The position numbers were made by a program, and so were the translations under genes. The notes under the pieces are model-generated. The model made no database searches. It saw only the letters and a program-made list of their open reading frames with translations, and had not been told where the DNA came from. This document shows, one piece after another, positions 9,842 through 17,861 of a stretch of DNA of 64,000 nucleotides (the stretch's first letter is position 1; every line of letters begins with the position of its first letter). The stretch comes from Clostridium mobile (GTDB taxonomy: Bacteria; Bacillota; Clostridia; Clostridiales; Clostridiaceae): the NCBI RefSeq assembly GCF_018918285.1, contig NZ_JAHLQF010000002.1:992001-1056000 (forward strand). The letters run 5' to 3'.

Positions 9842-9884
9842 GATTATCAAATTCAAAGAAAAATGAATTTGATAATCATTATCA
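9842..9884. promoter_or_regulatory. Fur operator with nested dyads
   Basis: Positions 9870-9884 read TGATAATCATTATCA, an exact match to the Gram-positive 7-1-7 Fur box TGATAATNATTATCA. A further ATTATCA half-site at 9843-9849 belongs to a second perfect dyad with arms 9842-9855 and 9864-9877 (14 bp, 8-base spacer) that shares the left Fur half-site. It lies between the minus-strand Cys-rich gene and the plus-strand gene at 10019; the former is the likely target. Confidence 0.8.
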
Positions 9885-10018
9885 TTTATATTTTAAATAT
9901 AATATTTTTTTAACGTAAAGTCAATAACAAAGTGCTGGTTTTTTCATATGATAGATTATATAATAGTATTAAAAATGACACTATAGTTTTATTTTTGACA
10001 TAAGGTGGTAATGCGACT

Positions 10019-10447
10019 TTGAAAATTTATAAAAATGGTAAATATATATATATAAATGATGACAAAGAAAATAATGACAGAGATAATAATATTGATAAAA
10101 ATAATGATATTAATAGTGATAAAGATAAAAAAGGAAAAATTAGTATAGATATATATTATCCTAGAGTAAATGATAAGAGTGTGTATGAGCAATATAAGTC
10201 TAGAGAACCCGTCATGAAAATTATAAATATGTCTTCTACAAAGCTTACCATATTAAGTAAAGTTTTTCTTAATACAGGAGATTTTATCAACTTTTCTTTA
10301 GCTTTAAGAGATTACCCATCCTTTTGGTGTTTATGTGAGGTAAAGAATATAAAATTTCAAGATGAGTATTGTGAAACAGAATGCCAGTTTTATTCACTTA
10401 CAATGGAACAAATAAATAGTATTAAACAATATATAAATAGTATATAA
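10019..10447 (+). CDS. Degenerate PilZ-like protein
   Basis: A 142-residue protein starting at TTG with AAGGTGG at 10002-10008. Residues 12-45 are a low-complexity run of Asp, Asn and Lys, probably a disordered linker. The rest follows the PilZ beta-barrel pattern: INMSSTKLTILS in the place of the (D/N)xSxxG motif, GDFINFSLAL as the GDxVxL strand, then CQFYSLTMEQINSIKQYI as the final strand and helix. The conserved Gly of (D/N)xSxxG is Leu here, and no RxxxR motif is visible, so cyclic-di-GMP binding is doubtful. Family assignment is tentative. Confidence 0.55.
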   Translation: MKIYKNGKYIYINDDKENNDRDNNIDKNNDINSDKDKKGKISIDIYYPRVNDKSVYEQYKSREPVMKIINMSSTKLTILSKVFLNTGDFINFSLALRDYPSFWCLCEVKNIKFQDEYCETECQFYSLTMEQINSIKQYINSI

Positions 10448-10491
10448 CTGACTATATAGAGTAGAATATAATATTAATAAGGTGTATAATG

Positions 10492-10526
10492 AAAGGTGGA
10501 ATTTAACATAAATTCTACCTTTTATT
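10492..10526 (+). terminator. Terminator after the PilZ-like gene
   Basis: Stem AAAGGTGGAATT with its complement containing one G-T pair, 5-6 base loop, followed by TTTATTTA. Confidence 0.7.
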
Positions 10527-10559
10527 TACTGTGCATAATAAATTTATGGAGGAAATAAT

Positions 10560-11294
10560 ATGAAAAATATTGTAGCATTTTTCGATATAGATGGTACTCT
10601 ATATAGAGAGGGATTGATTTCTGAAGTATTTAAAAAACTTATAAGATATGAGATAATAAGCTCAGAAAGATGGCATAATGAAGTTAGACCTGAATATGAG
10701 AAATGGGATAAAAGACAAGGGAATTATGATAATTATTTATTAAAAATGGCTGGTATATATTTAGAGGCTATAAAAGGGCTTCACAAATATCAAGTAGAAG
10801 TTATAGCTAAGAATGTAATATCCCAAAAGGGGGATAGAGTTTATACTTATACGAGAGATAGAATAAAGTGGCATAAAGATCAGGGGCATAAGGTTATAAC
10901 TATTTCAGGTAGCCCTATAGAATTAGTAAGAGAGATGAGCTTGAAACACGGTTTTGATGATTATAGAGGAACCACATATATTATGGATGATAATGAAATT
11001 TACACTGGTGATGTAATACCTATGTGGGATAGCGTTAGCAAACAAAAGGCTATTGAAGAATTAGTACAAAAATATAATATTGATTTAGAAAGCAGCTATG
11101 CATATGGAGATACATCAGGAGACTTTTCTATGTTTAAAATGATTAAATATCCTGTTTGTGTGAATCCTACTAGAGAATTGATAAACAAAGTATTAGAAGA
11201 TAAGGATTTATCAGAAAAAATCAATATAATCGTTGAAAGAAAAGATGTAATATATAATATTAACCCAAGTAATTTAGAGTTACTTATGTTGTAA
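10560..11294 (+). CDS. HAD superfamily (subfamily IB) hydrolase
   Basis: The 244-residue protein opens with FFDIDGTLY, the HAD motif I with nucleophile D9 and acid/base D11. Motif II is in VITISGSPIELV, and motif III-IV is the YGDTSGDFSMFKM stretch near residue 180. The SGSPIELV context and helical cap between residues 20 and 100 match the IB subfamily (phosphoserine phosphatase-like, unassigned substrate). A GGAGG site precedes the ATG. It is followed after 23 bases by a YprB-type gene, so the two may be cotranscribed. Substrate unknown; a small phosphate ester such as phosphoserine or a sugar/lipid phosphate is plausible. Confidence 0.85.
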   Translation: MKNIVAFFDIDGTLYREGLISEVFKKLIRYEIISSERWHNEVRPEYEKWDKRQGNYDNYLLKMAGIYLEAIKGLHKYQVEVIAKNVISQKGDRVYTYTRDRIKWHKDQGHKVITISGSPIELVREMSLKHGFDDYRGTTYIMDDNEIYTGDVIPMWDSVSKQKAIEELVQKYNIDLESSYAYGDTSGDFSMFKMIKYPVCVNPTRELINKVLEDKDLSEKINIIVERKDVIYNINPSNLELLML

Positions 11295-11317
11295 TTTATT
11301 AGAAAAGAGTGGTACTA

Positions 11318-11953
11318 GTGATTATAAGAGAAAAAAATATTAAACTTGATGATATTCTAGATGAATATTGTTTATATGATATTAATAATGCTATATATAA
11401 AAATTCCATTTTTTTTGATTTAGAGCATTATGTTTATAAGAAACCCATATGTGTGGGGGTATTTGGAAGTTGCTATTATGATGAAATAACTAATAGTTTA
11501 AATATAACTCAATATATGATTGAGAATAAAGAGGACTCAAAAGAAATTTTAAAACTAGCTAAAAAGTATTTCATAAATATGGGGAATTCTAAAAAATATA
11601 TTGTAACTTTTTCAGGTAATAATGATTTTACAGTTATAAATCATTTATTTAAAAAATATAAAATTGATATTGATATAAGTGATTATTTTATTCATGTGGA
11701 TTTACAAAAGGAATATGAGAAGATTAAAAAGACAAGTATAGGACTTAAAGCGTTAGAGAAAGAATTTAACATTGATAGGGAAAGTGAATTAATAAGTGGC
11801 CAAAACTTAGCAAAAACTTTTGGTAAGATAGTGAAGGATAGAGATTATATTAACAGAATGCCTAATGAAAAAATAGAGAAAATACTTCTATACAATGAAC
11901 AGGATGTAGTTAGTCTTTTTTATATGAGTGTTAGTTGGTTAAAAATAATATAG
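11318..11953 (+). CDS. Second YprB-type ribonuclease H-like protein
   Basis: A divergent relative of the protein at 5264. It keeps FFDLEH in the place of the DxE motif (the acids D and E are present), an FSGNNDFTVIN stretch corresponding to the FNGxxFDxPF motif, and LYNEQDVVSLFYM with the final Asp. The start is a GTG at 11318 with AAAGAG 8 bases upstream; an upstream GTG at 11309 lacks a site. It lies 23 bases after the HAD gene. Because all four acids appear to survive it may still be a nuclease, but the sequence has drifted far from the usual family. Confidence 0.7.
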   Translation: MIIREKNIKLDDILDEYCLYDINNAIYKNSIFFDLEHYVYKKPICVGVFGSCYYDEITNSLNITQYMIENKEDSKEILKLAKKYFINMGNSKKYIVTFSGNNDFTVINHLFKKYKIDIDISDYFIHVDLQKEYEKIKKTSIGLKALEKEFNIDRESELISGQNLAKTFGKIVKDRDYINRMPNEKIEKILLYNEQDVVSLFYMSVSWLKII

Positions 11954-11989
11954 AATGTACTATTTATTGATAAAGAAAGGAATGACATT

Positions 11990-12682
11990 ATGTTTACTCC
12001 AATAAAAAATACAAAAGTTTATGAACAAGTTATTGAACAAATTAAAGATATGATAAATAAAGGCATATTAAAAAAAGGAGATAAACTACCTTCTGAAAGA
12101 GATTTGGTTGAAAAGTTGCAAGTGAGCAGAACATCTATAAGGGAAGCTTTAAGAGCACTTGAAATAATAGGACTTATAGAATCAAGGCAAGGAGAAGGAA
12201 ACTTTGTAAAGAGTAACTTTGAAAATAATTTATTCGAACCATTATCAATAATGTTTATACTTGAGAAAAGCGATCCTATGGATATATTAGAGCTTAGAAA
12301 AATAATAGAAAAAGAAACTGCTACTTTAGCAGCTACAAGAATATCAGAAGATGAGCTTACTGAATTAAGAGATCTAATAGATAAATTTAAAAATCTTGAT
12401 GAAGATGAGGAAATGGTAAAAGCTGATAGAGAATTTCATTATAAAATAGCTCAAGTGTCTAAAAATTTTTTAATCCTTAGCATATTAAATGCAATATCAT
12501 CCTTGATGGAAATTTTTATAGAGAATGCTAGAAGAAATATATTAATAAATACAGATAATAAAGAGCTATTAGTAAAGCAGCATGAAGATATATATATTGC
12601 TTTAAGTGAACATGATCCAGAAAAAGCTCTAAAGGCCATGAGTATACATTTAGAAACTATAAATGAATACATGTCAAAATAA
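11990..12682 (+). CDS. FadR/LldR-type GntR family transcriptional regulator, probable lactate repressor
   Basis: The 230-residue protein has an N-terminal winged helix (KLPSERDLVEKLQVSRTSIREALRALE, residues 33-60) and a C-terminal FCD helical ligand-binding domain with the metal-ligand pattern DREFH...H near residues 140-210. It is the first gene of the lactate locus and corresponds in position to LctA of Acetobacterium woodii. A terminator follows, so it is transcribed separately from the permease gene. Its probable operator is the TGGTAATACCA dyad at 12890-12900. Lactate as inducer is inferred from neighbours. Confidence 0.88.
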   Translation: MFTPIKNTKVYEQVIEQIKDMINKGILKKGDKLPSERDLVEKLQVSRTSIREALRALEIIGLIESRQGEGNFVKSNFENNLFEPLSIMFILEKSDPMDILELRKIIEKETATLAATRISEDELTELRDLIDKFKNLDEDEEMVKADREFHYKIAQVSKNFLILSILNAISSLMEIFIENARRNILINTDNKELLVKQHEDIYIALSEHDPEKALKAMSIHLETINEYMSK

Positions 12683-12683
12683 G

Positions 12684-12731
12684 AAAAACTAAGCATGTTG
12701 TTATAAAAATAACAATGTACTTAGTTTTTTT
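12684..12731 (+). terminator. Terminator of the GntR regulator gene
   Basis: Long stem of about 19 pairs (from AAAACTAAG to CTTAGTTTT) with one bulge, ending in a seven-T run. Confidence 0.8.
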
Positions 12732-12828
12732 ATGTGAAATAATAAAATTTAAAATTTTCAGAAATCAATTATGCGTAGATAGCTCTTTAGATATGTGGCA
12801 GAACATCATTTCCCCTGATATGAAATTA

Positions 12829-12846
12829 ATGTTAATATATTAACCA
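12829..12846. promoter_or_regulatory. Candidate Rex (redox repressor) operator
   Basis: Positions 12829-12846 read ATGTTAATATATTAACCA, differing from the clostridial Rex consensus TTGTTAANNNNTTAACAA at only two outer bases. The core GTTAATATATTAAC at 12831-12844 is a perfect palindrome. It lies about 90 bases upstream of the lactate permease start. Confidence 0.6.
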
Positions 12847-12887
12847 TTATAGAAATATTTAAAATATTGTGATATTATTATGGTGTA

Positions 12888-12918
12888 ACTGGTAATACCA
12901 TATTACCACAATACCAGT
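12888..12918. promoter_or_regulatory. Probable GntR-regulator operator in front of the lactate operon
   Basis: TGGTAATACCA at 12890-12900 fits the FadR/LldR half-site rule TGGTnnnACCA. It is embedded in two larger dyads: 12890-12897 pairs with 12901-12908, and ACTGGTA at 12888-12894 pairs with TACCAGT at 12912-12918. The array ends two bases before the AGGGGG ribosome site region, so bound regulator would block transcription start or early elongation. Confidence 0.7.
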
Positions 12919-12932
12919 AAGGGGGATTAGAG

Positions 12933-14459
12933 ATGAATGAATACTTATTATTTTTAGTTGCACTGATACCTATAGCTTGGCTTATGATATCTTTAGGTGC
13001 ACTAAAAATGGAGGGGCACAAAACTTGTTTTCTTACTTTATTAATTACTTTAATACTGGCTATAGTTTTCTGGAAGATGCCTGCCTTAGATGCAGTGACT
13101 GCAGCACTAGAGGGAGTAGCTTTAGGACTTTGGCCAATAATGTTAGTTATTATAGCAGCAGTATTTACTTATAATGTATCTGTTCATACTAAAAGTATGG
13201 AACTAATAAAGAAAATGATGATAAACATTTCAACAGATAAAAGAATATTAGTTTTAATTTTAGCTTGGGGTTTTGGAGGTTTTTTAGAAGCCATAGCAGG
13301 TTTCGGAACCGCTGTAGCTATACCGGCTAGCATAATGGCTGCATTAGGCTTTGATCCAGTATTTGCTGCAATAATATGTTTAATTGCTAATACAGCTCCT
13401 ACAGCTTTTGGAGCTATAGGCATCCCTGTAAGTACTCTTGCTCAAATTACATCATTAGATGTTAATCTTTTAAGTTATACCGTTACAATTTTCTTAACTC
13501 CTGTCATAATACTCATTCCAATTATATTAGTAATGTTAACAGAAAAGACCATAAAGGGAATAAAAGGTGTGGTAGCGATAACTTTGGTATCTGGGATAAG
13601 CTTTGCAATTCCTCAAATGTTTATAGCCAAGCATATGGGAGCGGATCTTCCATCAATTGTAGGAAGTGTATCCTCTATGATATGTACCATTATTATGGCA
13701 AAGGTATTTTATAAAGAGAAATCTTCTCCAAGTGATAAAAGTATTACATTTAAAAGTATAGTATTAGCTTGGTTACCATTTATATTAGTCTTTCTATTTA
13801 TAATTTTTACTAGTCCATTATTTCCAAAGGTAAATGAATTTTTATCTACTATACAAACATCTGTATATATCTATACCGGTGAAGGAGCTAAACCATTTAC
13901 ATTTCTATGGTTGGCTACTCCTGGGACATTAATAATCATAGCTACTTTTATAGGTGGAGCTATACAAGGAGCAAAATTTAAAGATATGTTTCACATTTTA
14001 ATGAAAACCTTTAAACAGATGAGTAAGTCATTTATAACCATACTATCCATAGTAGCTTTAGCAAAGGTTATGGGATATAGCGGCATGATTAAATCTATAG
14101 CAACAATACTTGTGCAGGTAACAGGAAAATATTATCCACTGATATCCCCTGTAATAGGTGCAATGGGAACCTTTGTTACAGGAAGTGATACCTCATGTAA
14201 TGTATTGTTTGGAGGTTTACAGGTAGAGGTGGCTAAAAGTTTAAATTTAAGTCCTTATTGGCTTGCAGCTGCAAATACCGGTGGAGCAACTGCTGGGAAA
14301 ATGATATCTCCTCAAAGTATAGCAGTAGCTACAGCAGCTACAGGACTCGTAGGGGCAGAAGGTAAAATTTTAAATGCAACATTTAAGATTTGTATATTCT
14401 ATGTAATCATTTTAGGCTTAATAGCATATTTTGCTGCACCCTTATTTAATATAATCTAA
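12933..14459 (+). CDS. lctP: L-lactate permease (LctP family)
   Basis: The 508-residue membrane protein has about 12-14 hydrophobic segments and LctP family signatures: GFGGFLEAIAGFGTAVAIPASI (residues about 108-129) and the C-terminal FVTGSDTSCNVLFGGLQ with ANTGGATAGKMISPQSIAVA. It imports lactate with protons or sodium. An AAGGGGG site precedes the ATG. It is followed at 15-27 bases by the racemase gene and corresponds to LctE of A. woodii, although the gene order differs. Regulation is probably through the operator cluster at 12829-12918. Confidence 0.95.
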   Translation: MNEYLLFLVALIPIAWLMISLGALKMEGHKTCFLTLLITLILAIVFWKMPALDAVTAALEGVALGLWPIMLVIIAAVFTYNVSVHTKSMELIKKMMINISTDKRILVLILAWGFGGFLEAIAGFGTAVAIPASIMAALGFDPVFAAIICLIANTAPTAFGAIGIPVSTLAQITSLDVNLLSYTVTIFLTPVIILIPIILVMLTEKTIKGIKGVVAITLVSGISFAIPQMFIAKHMGADLPSIVGSVSSMICTIIMAKVFYKEKSSPSDKSITFKSIVLAWLPFILVFLFIIFTSPLFPKVNEFLSTIQTSVYIYTGEGAKPFTFLWLATPGTLIIIATFIGGAIQGAKFKDMFHILMKTFKQMSKSFITILSIVALAKVMGYSGMIKSIATILVQVTGKYYPLISPVIGAMGTFVTGSDTSCNVLFGGLQVEVAKSLNLSPYWLAAANTGGATAGKMISPQSIAVATAATGLVGAEGKILNATFKICIFYVIILGLIAYFAAPLFNII

Positions 14460-14486
14460 AAATAATTTTAAAAGGTGGTTGTTTTA

Positions 14487-15758
14487 ATGGAAATAAAAAT
14501 ACCTTATTGGAAAAAACATTTAAGCGTCAATATACCAGAGAAGAATTTAGTAGCCATACTGGAATCTAAGGCAGATTCTTATATAGTGGAAAAAAGTCAA
14601 CAGGAAATAATTAATGAAGCATTGGATAATCCTATAGAAAGTCCTTTGTTAGAGGATTTGGTAAAAGAAAAAAATAATATGGTTATTATAACTAGTGATC
14701 ACACTCGACCTGTGCCAAGTAAAGTAACTCTTCCTATATTACTGAAAAGGATTAGAGCAGTTAATCCAGATATAAAAATAAAAATACTTATAGCAACTGG
14801 ATTTCATAGACCAACTACTAAAGAGGAGCTTATAGATAAGTTTGGAGAAGAAATTGTTAAAAATGAAGAGCTAGTTATGCATATATCAACGGATAAAGAT
14901 AGCATGGTTAAGATGGGAATACTTCCTTCTGGAGGAGAGCTATATTTAAATAAGGTGGCAATAGAGACTGAACTTTTAATAGCAGAAGGATTTATTGAAT
15001 CCCATTTCTTTGCAGGATTTTCTGGAGGAAGAAAAAGTGTATTACCAGGAATAGCATCCGCTGAAACTATCATGGCAAACCATTGTTCCGAATTTATAGC
15101 AAGCTCTAATGCTAGAACTGGAATCTTAAATAAAAATCCAATTCATGAAGATATGCTATACGCAGCTAAAGTGGCAAAGCTTGCTTTTATATTAAATGTA
15201 GTGCTGGACCATGATAAGAAAGTAATACATGCAGTAGCAGGTCATAGTGAATATGCACATAAAAAAGGCTGTGAATTTGTGGAGAAATTATCCACAGTAA
15301 AAAAGGTAGACGCGGATATTGTAATTACAAGTAATGGGGGATATCCTTTAGATCAAAATGTATATCAATCTGTAAAGGGAATGACAGCAGCAGAAGCTAC
15401 TTGTAGTGAAGGTGGAGTAATTATTATGGTTGCTTCCTGTAGCGATGGACATGGAGGACAGGCTTTTTACGATAATTTAGCTAATGCTAAATCTCCTAAG
15501 GAGGTTTTAGATAAGGTAATTAAAATACCAAGAAATAAGACCATTCCAGATCAGTGGGAGTTTCAAATATTATCAAGAATTTTAGATAAATTTACTGTAA
15601 TAATGGTTACAGATATGTGTGATCCAAATTTAATAAAAAATATGCATATGCAACATGCGTTTACTATAGAAGAAGCTTTAAAGAGAGCCTTTGAGATAAA
15701 AGGAGAAAATGCCAAAGTAGCAGTTATTCCAGACGGTGTAGCGGTAGTAGTTAAATAA
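14487..15758 (+). CDS. larA: Lactate racemase (nickel-pincer enzyme LarA)
   Basis: LarA interconverts D- and L-lactate using the nickel-pincer nucleotide cofactor. Starting at the ATG at 14487, which has AAAGGTGG upstream, the protein has 423 residues and keeps the residues known from Lactobacillus plantarum LarA with an offset of one: H107 (GFHRPT), H173 (ESHFFAGF), the cofactor-attaching K183 (GGRKSVLPGI) and H199 (ANHCSEF). The N-terminal SDHTRPVPS substrate loop is present. The cofactor genes larB, larC and larE are not in the window. Here it lets a dehydrogenase specific for one isomer use both, like LctF in A. woodii. Confidence 0.93.
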   Translation: MEIKIPYWKKHLSVNIPEKNLVAILESKADSYIVEKSQQEIINEALDNPIESPLLEDLVKEKNNMVIITSDHTRPVPSKVTLPILLKRIRAVNPDIKIKILIATGFHRPTTKEELIDKFGEEIVKNEELVMHISTDKDSMVKMGILPSGGELYLNKVAIETELLIAEGFIESHFFAGFSGGRKSVLPGIASAETIMANHCSEFIASSNARTGILNKNPIHEDMLYAAKVAKLAFILNVVLDHDKKVIHAVAGHSEYAHKKGCEFVEKLSTVKKVDADIVITSNGGYPLDQNVYQSVKGMTAAEATCSEGGVIIMVASCSDGHGGQAFYDNLANAKSPKEVLDKVIKIPRNKTIPDQWEFQILSRILDKFTVIMVTDMCDPNLIKNMHMQHAFTIEEALKRAFEIKGENAKVAVIPDGVAVVVK

Positions 15759-15833
15759 TATACAAATATATTTTAATATATTCACTATAAGTATAAAATT
15801 ATCACAAAATCTATAATATTGGAGGTAATAATG

Positions 15834-16622
15834 ATGAACATGTTAGTATGTATTAAACAGGTTCCAGGAACTTCAAAAGTAGAAGTTGATCCAGTTACAG
15901 GGGTGTTAAAGAGAGATGGTATAGATTCAAAGATGAATCCCTATGATTTATATGCACTTGAAACTGCATTAATGCTTAAGGAAAAGCATGGTGGTGAGAT
16001 TAAGGTAATAACTATGGGACCACCACAAGCTGGAGAAATAATTAAAGAAGCATATGCCATGGGGGCAGATGAGGGAGTTATTTTATCCGACAGAAGATTT
16101 GCCGGGGCGGATGTGCTTGCAACCTCATACACTTTGTCCCAGGGAGTAAAAAAGATGGATGAATTCGATATTGTAATTTGTGGGAAACAAACTACTGATG
16201 GAGATACAGCACAGGTTGGACCAGAAATGGCAGAATATTTAAATATACCTCATATTGCAAATGTATTAAAAATATTAGAAGTAAAGGATAATTCAATAGT
16301 TGTAGAAATGGATATGCCGGATACTATAGAAGTTGCAGAAATTAAATTTCCTTGTTTGCTCACAGTTGAAAAAGATATTTTTGAGCCAAGACTTCCTTCA
16401 TATAAGAGGAAGAAAAATACAGAAAATAGAGAAATTAAATTTTATTCATTAGATAATTTTGAGGATAAAGATGAAAAGAAGTATGGACTTAGCGGTTCTC
16501 CAACTCAAGTTGAAAGGATTTTTCCACCGGCTGTGAATGATCATAAAGAAATTTGGCGAGGAAGTGCTGAAGAGTTAAGTGATAGAATATTTAAGGCATT
16601 AAAAGAATCGAAATTTATATAG
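15834..16622 (+). CDS. etfB: Electron transfer flavoprotein beta subunit of bifurcating lactate dehydrogenase
   Basis: EtfB (LctB) carries the bifurcating FAD. The protein begins MNMLVCIKQVPGTSKVEVDP and contains CGKQTTDGDTAQVGPEMAEYL (around residues 118-138), the FAD/NAD-binding motif of the bifurcating group. GGAGG at 15821-15825 is best placed for the ATG at 15834; an ATG at 15831 is the alternative. It is followed by etfA and lctD at short distances. The C-terminal arm that wraps around EtfA is present (RIFPPAVNDHKEIWRG). Confidence 0.94.
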   Translation: MNMLVCIKQVPGTSKVEVDPVTGVLKRDGIDSKMNPYDLYALETALMLKEKHGGEIKVITMGPPQAGEIIKEAYAMGADEGVILSDRRFAGADVLATSYTLSQGVKKMDEFDIVICGKQTTDGDTAQVGPEMAEYLNIPHIANVLKILEVKDNSIVVEMDMPDTIEVAEIKFPCLLTVEKDIFEPRLPSYKRKKNTENREIKFYSLDNFEDKDEKKYGLSGSPTQVERIFPPAVNDHKEIWRGSAEELSDRIFKALKESKFI

Positions 16623-16641
16623 TTTAAAAGGGGGAATATAC

Positions 16642-17841
16642 ATGGGAAAATTAATGATAAACCAGAGCATGTTGAATGATAAAATTATAAAGGAACTTAT
16701 AGATATATGCCCATTTAAAGCTTTTGAAGAGAACAATGGAGAGCTTTCTATAAATGCTGCCTGTAAAATGTGTAAATTATGCATAAAAAAAGGACCAGAA
16801 GGTGTTGTTGAATTTGTAGAAGAGGAAGTTAAAACCATTGATAAAAGTAAATGGAGAGGAATTGCTGTTTATGTAGATCATATGGATGGAGAAATACATC
16901 CTGTTACTTTTGAACTAATAGGAAAGGCTAGAGAATTAGCAGGAAAAATAAATCATCCTGTTTATGCAGTGTTTATAGGAGGAGATATAGAAAAAAAGGC
17001 TGAAGAATTATTACATTATGGTATAGATGAAGTGTTTGTATACGATGATAATGAATTGAAGGATTTTAAAATAGAACCATATACAGCAGCTTTTGAAGAT
17101 TTTATAAACAGAGTAAAACCTTCTTCAGTATTGGTAGGAGCAACTACCATAGGAAGATCTTTAGCGCCAAGAGTAGCAGCTAGGTTTAGAACTGGCCTTA
17201 CAGCGGATTGTACAGTTTTAGATATGAAAGAAAATACTGATCTAGTTCAAATAAGACCTGCTTTTGGTGGTAATATAATGGCACAAATAATAACTCCAAA
17301 TAATAGACCGCAATTTTGTACTGTAAGATATAAAATAATGGATGCACCAGAGAGAACAAAAGAAAAAAGCGGAAGAATTAATTTATGCAATATAGATAAA
17401 GAAGAATTACATTCTGATATAAATGTTTTAAAAGTAACTAAAAAAGAAAAAGAAGTTAGTATATCAGAGGCTGATGTAATTGTAGTAGCTGGAAGAGCAA
17501 TAAAGTCAGAAAAAGATATGGATATGATTAAAGAACTTGCTGATTTATTAGGAGGGCAAGTAGCCGTTACTAGACCTCTAATAGAAGCTGGTTGGGCTGA
17601 TGCAAAGAAACAAATAGGGTTAAGTGGTAGAACTGTAAAGCCAAAGCTTATAATTACCTGTGGAGTATCCGGTTCTGTTCAATTTGTAGCAGGAATGAAT
17701 AACTCGGAACAGATATTTGCCATAAATAAAGATCCAAATTCTTCGATATTTGATGTGGCTCACTATGGAATAGTAGGAGATTTATATGAAATAGTACCTA
17801 AACTTATAGAAAATATAAAAGAACATGGAAGATTGGCTTAA
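16642..17841 (+). CDS. etfA: Electron transfer flavoprotein alpha subunit with N-terminal ferredoxin-like motif
   Basis: EtfA (LctC), 399 residues. The N-terminus before the ETF domain holds four cysteines, C23-P and C41-x2-C44-x2-C47, enough for one [4Fe-4S] cluster, as in LctC of A. woodii. The C-terminal FAD domain shows [26 protein letters not shown] and [21 protein letters not shown]. With EtfB and LctD it would oxidise lactate with NAD+ while spending reduced ferredoxin (electron confurcation). AGGGGG precedes the ATG; the gap to etfB is 19 bases and to lctD 20 bases, so one operon. Confidence 0.94.
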   Translation: MGKLMINQSMLNDKIIKELIDICPFKAFEENNGELSINAACKMCKLCIKKGPEGVVEFVEEEVKTIDKSKWRGIAVYVDHMDGEIHPVTFELIGKARELAGKINHPVYAVFIGGDIEKKAEELLHYGIDEVFVYDDNELKDFKIEPYTAAFEDFINRVKPSSVLVGATTIGRSLAPRVAARFRTGLTADCTVLDMKENTDLVQIRPAFGGNIMAQIITPNNRPQFCTVRYKIMDAPERTKEKSGRINLCNIDKEELHSDINVLKVTKKEKEVSISEADVIVVAGRAIKSEKDMDMIKELADLLGGQVAVTRPLIEAGWADAKKQIGLSGRTVKPKLIITCGVSGSVQFVAGMNNSEQIFAINKDPNSSIFDVAHYGIVGDLYEIVPKLIENIKEHGRLA

Positions 17842-17861
17842 CAAGTAAAGGAGGATTTGTT

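Noticed and set aside
10050-10140. AT-rich Asp/Asn/Lys repeat-like stretch as a possible tandem repeat or CRISPR
   Set aside because: No regular unit length or spacer pattern; it is low-complexity coding sequence in the PilZ-like gene.
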